64,000 nt of DNA from Prevotella denticola (GTDB taxonomy: Bacteria > Bacteroidota > Bacteroidia > Bacteroidales > Bacteroidaceae). A program made the translations under genes and the position numbers. Of the stretch, positions 44,604-53,292 are shown one piece after another (within the stretch, counting starts at the first letter, position 1; each line of letters starts with the position of its first letter). The notes beneath the pieces are model-generated. The model saw only the letters and a program-made list of their open reading frames with translations. It did no database searches and had not been told where the DNA came from. The stretch spans positions 372,001 to 436,000 of the forward strand of contig NZ_UGTM01000002.1 of the NCBI RefSeq assembly GCF_900454835.1. Direction: 5' to 3'.

Positions 44604-46523
44604 TCAATTCCAACCCGGAAGCTGGCGTAAGTTCGGATTCTTGTCTATGTCGTCCTGCGGAATGGGCATCCAGTAGTTCTTCTTGGAGAAGGAACGGGTC
44701 ATGACAGGAGTCCTTACGAAGTATGATTTAGGATTAGACTTGTTGTCGCTGTTCAGTGTCCCGGCGAAGTTCATGCCGTAGAAAGTGCCGGTCAGCTGCT
44801 TCTCGGCTTCCTTCCAGCGTCTTAAATCGAACCATCGGGTGCCGTTCTCGCAGGCCAGTTCAACTCTTCTTTCGTGATGGATAGCCTCGCGCATTTCCTC
44901 CTGATTGCCAGGGACAGGGACATATCCCACACCTGTCCCATACTGTGGGATGCCCGCACGTTCGCGGATAAGGTTGAGATACTTCACGATGTCAGGGTTG
45001 CCGGGGTCGCATTCGTTGAGTGCTTCGGCATAGTCCAGGTAGGCATCGCCCATCCTGTAGAGCACTCCCGGACGGTAAGGGTGTACTCTCTGGCGCGGAT
45101 CCACATCCGGAGACACCTTCTTTCTTACGAGATATCCGTAGGAAGGAGCATCGTGGGTAGGGCCGCCGTCATAGCCGCCGGAGTAGAACTGGGTGTTTCT
45201 TCCCTCTCTTCTGAACCATGCTCCGTTATAGAGAACGGTGATGTAGAATCGTGGCTCGCGGTTGCAATACATATTGAAGGTGCCTGCCTGGGTAATGACA
45301 TTGGTGGCGTTCTTGGCAGATCCGTCAGGAGCACCTTCTATCCATTTGGTCTTTTCCTTGTCATCGGCATCCGAGAAGCCTGTCTCTGTGTAGCCGGAAG
45401 CAGGGTTGATGACAGGCGAGCCGTCGGCATTGTACCCCTTGATAGGGGTCAGTCCGTTCTTCATGTAGAATGCGTCGACGAGCGTCTGGCTGACCCCCAG
45501 TCCGCCGTTGCCGGCTGTTCCGCGGGGCTGGGCATGCTCATCGTAGCTGTTGGAATTCACCCATGCACGGGGGAACAGTATCTCATTATTGCCGCGGTTG
45601 GCGGTAACGAAGAGCATATTCTGGAACGACATGTACGGATCTATCGTGCCGTCGCTGTTGTATTCCTTGTACAGCCCGTGCCCGTTGGCTGCAGCCAGGT
45701 CGATCAGCTCCTTGCACGCCTTGGCCGCCTTCTCCCATTTCGCAGGGTCGTAGGCAGGGTTGAAGATAAGCTGCCCCTTGTTGTTGCGGTAGTTGGAATA
45801 GTCGCTGTTGCCGTTGACGAGCGGGCTTGCTGCGAACAGCAGCAGTCTTGCGCGGATGGCATAGCACATGATGGAGGTGGCACGGCCGTACTTCTTCGCA
45901 TCGGTATAAAAAGGAGGAAGCCCCTTTGCAGCCTCAAGAAGTTTGGCTTCGGTGTCCCTGACCACATCGTCGAACGGTGTCTGGCCGATCATCAGAGAGT
46001 CAGACTCCAGATTGGCGGTACCCTCCTGCACCGGAACAGCACCCCAGACCGTCAGCCGGCAGTAGTTGTTGTAGGCAATGAGGAACTTGGCCTCGTTCTT
46101 CATGTACTCCACTTCCTGGTCGTTCAGGCCTTGTTCAGGAAGACTGTGGATACGGTTCAGGAGGGTATAAGCCGACCTTGTCCTACGGGGGAGGGTGTAC
46201 CAGTATGCCCCTCGGTACTCCCAGTCGGTCGTCGGGTCAAAGTTTCCCTTCTGGTATCCGATGACCGGCCACCCGTAAGCCTCCCATCCGACGGATGGAG
46301 CGATGTCGTCGGCCATGCTGTCGAAGCCTCTCATGCAGGAAGCATAGTTCTCTACGATACCGGAATAGATGGCACTTAGCCAGCCTTCCACTTCCGATTT
46401 GTCGCTAAACACCTTTCCAAGGGTTTCGTAATCGTCCGGTTCTTTGTCCAGATAGTCGGTACATGAACCTAAACAGAATATGACTGATGAGGCGATGAAT
46501 GCCTTTGTGATAAAATTTCTCAT
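44604..46523 (-). CDS. SusD/RagB-family nutrient-binding outer-membrane lipoprotein
   Basis: 639 residues. Lipoprotein signal SSVIFCLGSC-TD; the N-terminal SusD motif DYLDKEPDDYETLGKVFSDKSEVEGWLSAIYS; helical TPR-like middle; C-terminal RagB part ending with the family's WFDLRRWKEAEKQLTG, LNSDNKSNPKSYF and the terminal YWMPIPQDDIDKNPNLRQLPGW. It caps the SusC pore and captures glycan. Cotranscribed with susC (14-bp gap). Confidence 0.95.
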   Translation of the reverse strand: MRNFITKAFIASSVIFCLGSCTDYLDKEPDDYETLGKVFSDKSEVEGWLSAIYSGIVENYASCMRGFDSMADDIAPSVGWEAYGWPVIGYQKGNFDPTTDWEYRGAYWYTLPRRTRSAYTLLNRIHSLPEQGLNDQEVEYMKNEAKFLIAYNNYCRLTVWGAVPVQEGTANLESDSLMIGQTPFDDVVRDTEAKLLEAAKGLPPFYTDAKKYGRATSIMCYAIRARLLLFAASPLVNGNSDYSNYRNNKGQLIFNPAYDPAKWEKAAKACKELIDLAAANGHGLYKEYNSDGTIDPYMSFQNMLFVTANRGNNEILFPRAWVNSNSYDEHAQPRGTAGNGGLGVSQTLVDAFYMKNGLTPIKGYNADGSPVINPASGYTETGFSDADDKEKTKWIEGAPDGSAKNATNVITQAGTFNMYCNREPRFYITVLYNGAWFRREGRNTQFYSGGYDGGPTHDAPSYGYLVRKKVSPDVDPRQRVHPYRPGVLYRMGDAYLDYAEALNECDPGNPDIVKYLNLIRERAGIPQYGTGVGYVPVPGNQEEMREAIHHERRVELACENGTRWFDLRRWKEAEKQLTGTFYGMNFAGTLNSDNKSNPKSYFVRTPVMTRSFSKKNYWMPIPQDDIDKNPNLRQLPGWN

Positions 46524-46537
46524 ACAATTTATAAATA

Positions 46538-49500
46538 TTAGAAAGCTATTTCGATGCCCATGGAGAATGACTTCATGATAGGGTAGCGTAAGCCGTTGCT
46601 ATTGCTTGATGTTACCTCTGGATCCCATAGTTTGAACTTGGAGAAAGTGAGCAGATTGGTGCCGCGGAGGTAGAGGCGGGCTTTGCTCAGATAAATTTTC
46701 GCAATGAGATTCTTAGGTAATGAATAGCCTATTTCTATCTCTTTCATCCGCAGCATGCTCATGTCTTTTAGCCACCAGGTGGATGCCTGGGAGTTGTTGG
46801 CGTTAGGACCGGCTGTCAAACGTGGATAAAAAACATTCTGTGAGGGCTTGTCTGCCGTCCACCGGTCATCGACATTCGAGAGAATGTTGCCCGTTGCCGA
46901 GTTCCCTCCACCCGGGAGGAAGTCCTGCGAACGACCGATAATCTGCCATGTGCATCCGTTTCCTTGGAAAAGCATGCCTAAATCGAAGTACTTATAGACG
47001 AGATTGACGCCGAAACCGTAAATCAACCGCGGATCGGCCGTCCCGCCGATGGCGGTGACATCGAGGGCATCGATGATGCCATCGGCATTCAGATCCTTGT
47101 ACTTGATGTCACCGGGACGCACGGTAGAGGTGTATGACTGTATAGGGACACCCGGCTTCAAGATACCCTTTTCGGGGTCGATGAAGTCGTCGTCGGTGAA
47201 CAGCCGCTCTGCCACCAGGCCTTCCAGCTGGCCTACCGAGCGGCCTATCGTACTGCGGTAGGTCCCCCTTTTGCTGATTGCCTCGTCGTTTTCAAGAATC
47301 TTGTTCTTGGCATAGGTGACGTTGGCCTGTGCCGAAAGGAAGAAGTCACGGGTCAGCTGTTTGTTCAATGTGAGGGAAGCCTCGAAACCATTGTTGTCCA
47401 CTTTCCCGATATTTGCCCATGGGGCTTCAGAGAATCCGGCCGAAGCGGGGTAGTTAGAACGCTTCATGAAAATGTCCCGGCGCTGCTCCTTGAAGTAGTC
47501 GAACTGCACTTGCAGGGCGTCATTGAAGAATCCCAGTTCAAGTCCGGCATCTGTTTTGCGGACCGTCTCCCATGTAAGTTCAGGAACACCGATGGCTCCT
47601 TCCCACTTTCCTCTTATCGACCACTCCTTGTTGTAACCGAATTCATAGGCATCGGTGGTAGAGATCTCAGAGAGATAGGCAAAGCGCCGGCCATCGAGAG
47701 AGCTGTTGCCGGCCAGGCCATACGAAACTCTCAGCTTGGCTTTCGACAATACCGGGCGGAGCTTCTGCATGAACTTTTCCTCGCTGATGATCCATCCTGC
47801 GGCTACGGAAGGGAAGAAGCCGTAACGCTTTCCCTTGGCGAAGTTCTCTGAACCATTGTATCCGAAGTTGAACTCTGCGATGTATTTAGAAGCGTAATTG
47901 TAAGAGAACCGTCCTGCAAACCCCTGGTTGCGGTAAGGCTGTTTGCTGCCATCGTCGTAGTTTCTCCAGTTCCCCATGAACATCGCGTCTACTGTATGCT
48001 TCTTGGCAAAGGTCCTGTTGTAACTGAAGTTGAACTCCAGGTAGGTGCTCCTGTTGCCCCATTCGGCTCCCTTTTCATAGCCCAGATAGTCTTGTCCTTC
48101 GGTATCTAAAGCACCCATCTCGAGTTCCCCGGTTACGGCATTGCGGCCTACGGCGGGGTTATACATATCCGGCCACTTGGCCCGTGTCACGTAATTGGAT
48201 GAGTAACTGTCAAAAGAGAAAGTACCTTTGAACTTCAGTCCCGGAGTGATGAACTTCAGATCCTGTTCCAAGGCGAACAAAGACTCTATCTTGCTGGAGT
48301 TGGTCGTCTTGAAGCCCCGCTGTGTTGCGAGTACATAAGGATTCTCACGGTATACCACGCGGGCAAACTTTCCATTGGAATACTGCGCCGGATGTGCGAT
48401 GGGAGTGATGGTGAAAGCCTGGTTGAAGATGTCGTCTATGCTCTCGGGAGTCCCTCTGCGCGACTGTAAGTAACCTCCGATGTTGAATCGCAGCAGCGTT
48501 GTAGGGGTGATGTTGATATCGACATTGGAACGCATATTATAGCGGTCGAGGCGTAAGGAAGAGTCCCACGACTGTGATTTGTCGCGTGCCAGGATTCCCG
48601 ACTCGCCATAATAGGCTCCCACCAGAGAATATCTGATGATGTCGCTGCCGCCATTCACGTCAATCGTGGCATGGCTGTTCGAGGCATAGTCCTTTGTAAT
48701 GGCGTCAAGCCAGTTCACGTCCGGGTATATGTCTGTGTCCAGATGATAGCGTGTGTTGTAAATCTGCTCGTCAGAGTAGACGGGTCTTTTGCCGCTCTCG
48801 GCGGCGATGCTGTTCATCACTTCCATGTACTTGGCTCCATTGACGAAGTCCGGCAGCTTGGTAGGTTGCGTGACAGCACTCTCGAAAGTAATATTCACAG
48901 TAGGTTTGCCAATACGTCCGCGCTTGGTGTTTATCAAGATGACACCGTTCGCACCACGTACGCCATACACCGCACTGGCGGCGGCATCCTTCAGAACAGA
49001 GAAGGATTCAATCTCGTTTGGGTCTATGTCGTTCAGGCTTCTTTCAATGCCGTCTACTAAGACGAGTGGGTTTCTGCCGGACTGGAAGGTGCTGATGCCA
49101 CGGATCCAGAAGGAGGAATTGTCGTAACCGGGCTCTCCTGACCGTTGTACGGCTATGATACCGGGCACCTGACCGGCCAGGTTGTTGCTGAGGGAACGTG
49201 ATGTCCCCGACTTTAACCGGTCCGGATTGATGGTGGTAATGGCACCTACCACCGACTCCTTCTTCTGTGTTCCGTATCCTACAACGACTACCTCACCCAG
49301 TTTACCCACATCTTCTTGCAGGGTAAAGTTAAGCACTTTCCGACCGGCGATGGGCTCACGCTGCGCCTCATAGCCGATGTAACTTACATAAAGGGTGTCT
49401 CTCAGGCTCTTTACATTGATTGAGAAATGTCCGTCGATATCTGTGATTACGCCGGAAGAGGAGCCTGATGTCCGGATGGTTGCACCTATTAAAGGCTCTC

Positions 49501-49633
49501 CATGTGTGTCGGCCACGCTGCCAGATACGCTCAATGCCGTCTGTGCGTTTACCTGACAGGGTATGACAAGGAGAGATGCTACGAGGCATTTCCTTATACA
49601 TTTGCTGATTTTTGATATTTGGGCCATAGTCAT
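46538..49633 (-). CDS. SusC/RagA-family TonB-linked outer-membrane transporter
   Basis: 1031 residues. Signal peptide, carboxypeptidase-like domain (SVSGSVADTHGEPLIGATIRTSGSS...ITDIDGHFSINV), a TonB-linked plug with VGYGTQKKESVVGAIT and the SusC hallmark KDAAASAVYGVRGANGVILI, then a 22-strand barrel ending LRYPIMKSFSMGIEIAF. It imports oligosaccharides with TonB energy. Two nearby ATGs (49633 and 49627) could be used; the first is chosen. The start is 2 bp after the GH43 stop, so the genes are coupled. Confidence 0.95.
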   Translation of the reverse strand: MTMAQISKISKCIRKCLVASLLVIPCQVNAQTALSVSGSVADTHGEPLIGATIRTSGSSSGVITDIDGHFSINVKSLRDTLYVSYIGYEAQREPIAGRKVLNFTLQEDVGKLGEVVVVGYGTQKKESVVGAITTINPDRLKSGTSRSLSNNLAGQVPGIIAVQRSGEPGYDNSSFWIRGISTFQSGRNPLVLVDGIERSLNDIDPNEIESFSVLKDAAASAVYGVRGANGVILINTKRGRIGKPTVNITFESAVTQPTKLPDFVNGAKYMEVMNSIAAESGKRPVYSDEQIYNTRYHLDTDIYPDVNWLDAITKDYASNSHATIDVNGGSDIIRYSLVGAYYGESGILARDKSQSWDSSLRLDRYNMRSNVDINITPTTLLRFNIGGYLQSRRGTPESIDDIFNQAFTITPIAHPAQYSNGKFARVVYRENPYVLATQRGFKTTNSSKIESLFALEQDLKFITPGLKFKGTFSFDSYSSNYVTRAKWPDMYNPAVGRNAVTGELEMGALDTEGQDYLGYEKGAEWGNRSTYLEFNFSYNRTFAKKHTVDAMFMGNWRNYDDGSKQPYRNQGFAGRFSYNYASKYIAEFNFGYNGSENFAKGKRYGFFPSVAAGWIISEEKFMQKLRPVLSKAKLRVSYGLAGNSSLDGRRFAYLSEISTTDAYEFGYNKEWSIRGKWEGAIGVPELTWETVRKTDAGLELGFFNDALQVQFDYFKEQRRDIFMKRSNYPASAGFSEAPWANIGKVDNNGFEASLTLNKQLTRDFFLSAQANVTYAKNKILENDEAISKRGTYRSTIGRSVGQLEGLVAERLFTDDDFIDPEKGILKPGVPIQSYTSTVRPGDIKYKDLNADGIIDALDVTAIGGTADPRLIYGFGVNLVYKYFDLGMLFQGNGCTWQIIGRSQDFLPGGGNSATGNILSNVDDRWTADKPSQNVFYPRLTAGPNANNSQASTWWLKDMSMLRMKEIEIGYSLPKNLIAKIYLSKARLYLRGTNLLTFSKFKLWDPEVTSSNSNGLRYPIMKSFSMGIEIAF

Positions 49634-49635
49634 CT

Positions 49636-50670
49636 TTATTTTTTATTGAATACTGGTAAAGGTTGTTCGGTGGTGGAAGGAGAGCCTCCTTCGATGTAGG
49701 GCCAGCCGTTTTCATCCCATTTTAACTGGTCGAGCAGCAGGAAACGGCCATCGTTCTCCTTGCCGATCTCGATTCCGTGGTATAGAATCCAGTCCTGGCC
49801 GGCGTCATCTTGTATTATCCCTGCATTATGACCATTGCCGACGAAGGTGTCGTTAGGGCTTATTACCACCGAGAAGCTGTTCGACAACATCCCCTCTCCC
49901 TCCTTGTTTACATAAGGTCCCCAGATGTCTTTTGAGCGTCCTACTACTACACGATAAGTGCTTTTGGCACCATTGCAGCAGCTGCCCCATGATGCGAAGA
50001 GGTAATAATAGTCGCCATGCTTATGTATATAAGGTGCTTCAAAGGCGGTCCCCGCCAGTTTTATCTTCGTCGCTTCTGCGTCATCGACGACCGACAAGCC
50101 GTCGTCCTTGAGCTGGACGGCATAGATTCCGTGGAAGCTGCCCCACACGAGGTACTTCTTTCCATCGTATTCAAAGTAGGAAGGGTCGATGGAATTGGTT
50201 ACGCCGATCTCATTGCTCCTGAACATCTTGCCCAGATCGGTGAACGGACCGCCGGGGGCATCGGCTACGGCAACGCCTATTCCACAGGTCTGAATGCCTC
50301 CCCAGGTCGACATGGCATAGTACATTACATATTTTCCGTCAATGTAATTGATGTCCGGAGCCCACACATTACCGGTAGGTTCGAACCTGGGCCGCGTGGC
50401 ATCAGTGAACGCTCTTGCGACATAATGCCAGCTGGCAAGGTTGCTGGAGGCCATGATCGGCACGTTGTAGGTGTCTTCCGTAGCATATACATAGAAGTTT
50501 CCGTCTTTGCCTCTTATGACGGTGGGGTCGGGCAGACTGCCTGCTACAACGGGGTTCTTATAGGTAGTCTTTTCCGGTGGAGTCGGTACATCATTGTTGA
50601 AAGGAGAGGTACAGGAGAGTAACAGAAGGCTAAATCCTGTAAGTAATAATAGAATTCTTTTCATAATCAT
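49636..50670 (-). CDS. GH43 family glycosidase, lipoprotein (arabinanase-like)
   Basis: 344 residues. Lipoprotein signal LLLLSC-TS, so probably surface or periplasmic. A five-bladed propeller with the GH43 catalytic residues: Asp in SLPDPTVIRGKDGNFY, Asp in NSIDPSYFEYDGKKY and Glu in AFEAPYIHKHGDYYYLF. The SWGSCCNGAKSTYRVVVGRSKDIWGPY segment is typical of endo-1,5-alpha-L-arabinanases. It probably cleaves arabinan. Placed between GH3 and SusC in one operon. Confidence 0.88.
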   Translation of the reverse strand: MIMKRILLLLTGFSLLLLSCTSPFNNDVPTPPEKTTYKNPVVAGSLPDPTVIRGKDGNFYVYATEDTYNVPIMASSNLASWHYVARAFTDATRPRFEPTGNVWAPDINYIDGKYVMYYAMSTWGGIQTCGIGVAVADAPGGPFTDLGKMFRSNEIGVTNSIDPSYFEYDGKKYLVWGSFHGIYAVQLKDDGLSVVDDAEATKIKLAGTAFEAPYIHKHGDYYYLFASWGSCCNGAKSTYRVVVGRSKDIWGPYVNKEGEGMLSNSFSVVISPNDTFVGNGHNAGIIQDDAGQDWILYHGIEIGKENDGRFLLLDQLKWDENGWPYIEGGSPSTTEQPLPVFNKK

Positions 50671-50687
50671 TATGGTTGAATAAATGT

Positions 50688-53108
50688 TTACAAGTTGATC
50701 TTGGCTCTCAAAGAGAGGTCGGCTGACGATGTCCCCACAAGTATTTCGTATTCTCCCGGGACGACAATGAAACGATGAGAATCGGTGTCATAGTGTGAAA
50801 AGGCACTTTCATCGAGTTCTATCGTTACTTGTCTGCTTTCTCCCCGCTGCAGTCTCACCTTTTCATAGCCTTTCAGTTCCTTGTAAGGGATCGGTTCCCG
50901 GCTCTGCGCGCAATGTACGTAAAGCTGGCAGACCTCATCGGCTGTCCTGTTCCCGACATTCTTCACCGTAAAGGTCACAGCTACTTTGCTGTTGTCTTTC
51001 TTCTCAACGTGCAGCCCGTTATAGGCAAAGGCAGAGTAGCTTAACCCATATCCAAACGGGAAAAGGGGCTTCTTGCCGGTTCTGTCGTAGCCCCGGTAGC
51101 CCAGGAACAGGCCTTCCGAGTAGAGTACGCGCTTGTGGGCGACGTTCCTGTCATCATAGTAGCTGTCGTAGACAGGGTTGTCTTCCCATTTCTCTTCGAT
51201 GCTGATAGGGAGCTTTCCACTGGGCGACACCTTGCCTGTCAGGATTTCTGCAATGGCCTGTCCGCCCTCTTGTCCGGGATACCAGGCCATCAGTACAGCC
51301 TTGGTCTTGTCTATCCATGGCTTGAAACGGATTCCGCCGCCGCTGTTTACAACGACGATGGTCTTCTTGCAGTTGGCCGTTGCCATGTTGATAAGGTATT
51401 GCTGCCATGTGCTTAGTTCGAAAGGACGGTCGAAATCTTCGCCTTCAGAGTCGCTGTTGAAGCCTACACACACGACGGCATTGTCTGCTTTCGACAGTTT
51501 CCCTTTCATCAGTTCTGTGTTTAGCTTTGCCATGTCCAGATGAACTGAAGCCCCTTGATCCCACTCGAAGTATTCTGCACAGAGGTGATAGGTTTTCCCC
51601 TTTTCCAGCCTTACACAGGCTTCTTTTGAGGTAACGCCGTGTGTCCGCCAATCGGCCAGCACCTCTTTGTCGTCAATCTTGAAGCGGTAGCCATCGTCGC
51701 CATTCATGGAAATTCTGATGATTTCATCTGTCTTGGGCTGATAAGTGGCCGTCCAGCGTGCAGAGAAATGGTCCTTTGGCATGCCTTCGCCGGGGCTGTC
51801 GCTGCCCCAGTCGTGGCTGATGCCCTTCTCGTTGCGGCTTATTACCGCCGCTCCGGCAAAGTCCCTGTTGTCATAATAGGTGGCTTTGAAGGTAAGAGCA
51901 AGCGGCATGGTGTATTGGCTTTCTGACAGAAGCGAAGCCTGCCTGCCCTTAAGGGCTTGTAAGCCTTTCCATACGGAGATGCTGGAGTAAGGCTCTACGA
52001 ATCCGCTTCCGCCCCCTTTGGGAAGGTTGTCGGCGTTGGGTCCGAAGACGACTGCCGGGCCCTTTAGTGGCAGCACGCCTTCATCGTTCTTCAGCAGCAC
52101 GATTCCTTCGCGGGCATCGTCCAGTGCCGTGGCCTTTGACGAGGCGATGTCCTTTCCGGTCGGGACAGCTGCACGGGGTGCATCGAGGAGCCCGAATGAT
52201 GAAAGGGTCTGCAGGATGTGTTCCACCTGTCGGTCAATCATGCTCTCTTTGATGATTCCGTTCTTCAAGGCAGGCAGGAGTTCCTTCGCATTCATGAACT
52301 TCCCGCTGGGCATTTCGAGGTCCAGACCGCCGAGAACGGCCATTGGTCCGGAGTAAACCGACACCCAGTCGGACATCAGGATGCCCTTGAAGCCCCACTG
52401 ATTGCGCAGCACTTCACGGTTGAGCCATGCGTTTTCTGTAGCATGAACACCGTTGATAAGGTTATAACTGCTCATGACCGCTCCTACATGAGCTTCCTGG
52501 ACAGCCTTGCGGAAAGCGGGAAAGTAAATCTCTTGGATGGTCCTTTCGTCGGCGTCAGAACTTACGACGTGGCGGCTCCACTCCTGGTTGTTCATGGCAA
52601 AGTGCTTCACTGTGGCGATGACCCCCTGTGATTGTACGCCGAGGATATACGCTTTGGCGGTTTCACTGACAAGATACGGATCTTCTCCGAAGTACTCAAA
52701 GTTCCGTCCGCTCATAGGAGCACGGTAGATGTTGACACCCGGTCCGAGGATAAACCCCAGTCCGTACTGGCGGGAATCGCGCCCGAGGCTCTCGCCGACG
52801 CGTCTTGCCAAGGCTCTGTTCCATGTTGCCGCAGTGAGAATCCCGCATGGATACATGGTGCTCTTTACATTGTTGCGTACGCCTTGAGGGCCGTCGGCCA
52901 TTTTCACTTCCGGCAGTCCGAGGCGTGGGACAGGGCGGATGGAGAAGTCCTTATAGCCTGATATGTAGGAAATCTTCTCTTCCAGGGTCATTTGTCGGGT
53001 AATAGACTTGGCTTTTTCGATATCGCTTTGACGAATGATGCCGTTCTGTGCCCGTACAGCAGCGGTGCAGGACAGAAGGGCGGCCGCAAATACATATTTT
53101 TTTATCAT
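50688..53108 (-). CDS. GH3 glycosidase with PA14 domain
   Basis: 806 residues from the ATG at 53108 (MIKKYVFAAALLSCTAAVRA, a signal peptide); the earlier frame start at 53222 runs through the operator and promoter and is rejected. N-terminal barrel with the nucleophile Asp in GFKGILMSDWVS, a second domain (VLLKNDEGVLPLKGPAVVFGPNA), an inserted PA14 domain at about 410-560 (TFKATYYDNRDFAGAAV, MNGDDGYRFKIDDKEV) and a C-terminal Fn3-like domain (NRTADEVCQLYVH). PA14-type GH3 enzymes act as beta-glucosidases or on xylosides/arabinosides; the neighbours favour a pentose glycan. It is the first gene after promoter P2. Confidence 0.88.
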   Translation of the reverse strand: MIKKYVFAAALLSCTAAVRAQNGIIRQSDIEKAKSITRQMTLEEKISYISGYKDFSIRPVPRLGLPEVKMADGPQGVRNNVKSTMYPCGILTAATWNRALARRVGESLGRDSRQYGLGFILGPGVNIYRAPMSGRNFEYFGEDPYLVSETAKAYILGVQSQGVIATVKHFAMNNQEWSRHVVSSDADERTIQEIYFPAFRKAVQEAHVGAVMSSYNLINGVHATENAWLNREVLRNQWGFKGILMSDWVSVYSGPMAVLGGLDLEMPSGKFMNAKELLPALKNGIIKESMIDRQVEHILQTLSSFGLLDAPRAAVPTGKDIASSKATALDDAREGIVLLKNDEGVLPLKGPAVVFGPNADNLPKGGGSGFVEPYSSISVWKGLQALKGRQASLLSESQYTMPLALTFKATYYDNRDFAGAAVISRNEKGISHDWGSDSPGEGMPKDHFSARWTATYQPKTDEIIRISMNGDDGYRFKIDDKEVLADWRTHGVTSKEACVRLEKGKTYHLCAEYFEWDQGASVHLDMAKLNTELMKGKLSKADNAVVCVGFNSDSEGEDFDRPFELSTWQQYLINMATANCKKTIVVVNSGGGIRFKPWIDKTKAVLMAWYPGQEGGQAIAEILTGKVSPSGKLPISIEEKWEDNPVYDSYYDDRNVAHKRVLYSEGLFLGYRGYDRTGKKPLFPFGYGLSYSAFAYNGLHVEKKDNSKVAVTFTVKNVGNRTADEVCQLYVHCAQSREPIPYKELKGYEKVRLQRGESRQVTIELDESAFSHYDTDSHRFIVVPGEYEILVGTSSADLSLRAKINL

Positions 53109-53141
53109 TTTAAAAGATTGTTGTACATCTGTTGTTTTGTG

Positions 53142-53210
53142 CAAAGATAGAGATAATCCGCAACCGGGATTGGAAATATCCAGCCAAAAAATAGAAATAT
53201 TCAGCCAAAA
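53142..53210 (-). promoter_or_regulatory. PUL promoter P2 with paired operator
   Basis: Minus strand: -7 TATCTTTG (53142-53149). Upstream at 53172-53210 are two direct repeats of GAAATATYCAGCCAAAA, 21 bp apart in period, exactly 22 bp from the -7 box. The same arrangement is at 57814-57880. Predicted binding site for the HTCS. Confidence 0.75.
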
Positions 53211-53292
53211 AGGCGGTTTCACCCGCCTTTCCGCTCTGTTCTCCTTGCTTGTTGTTTATTCGACGGTTTTTTCTGAAGGACAGCGGGCCTGC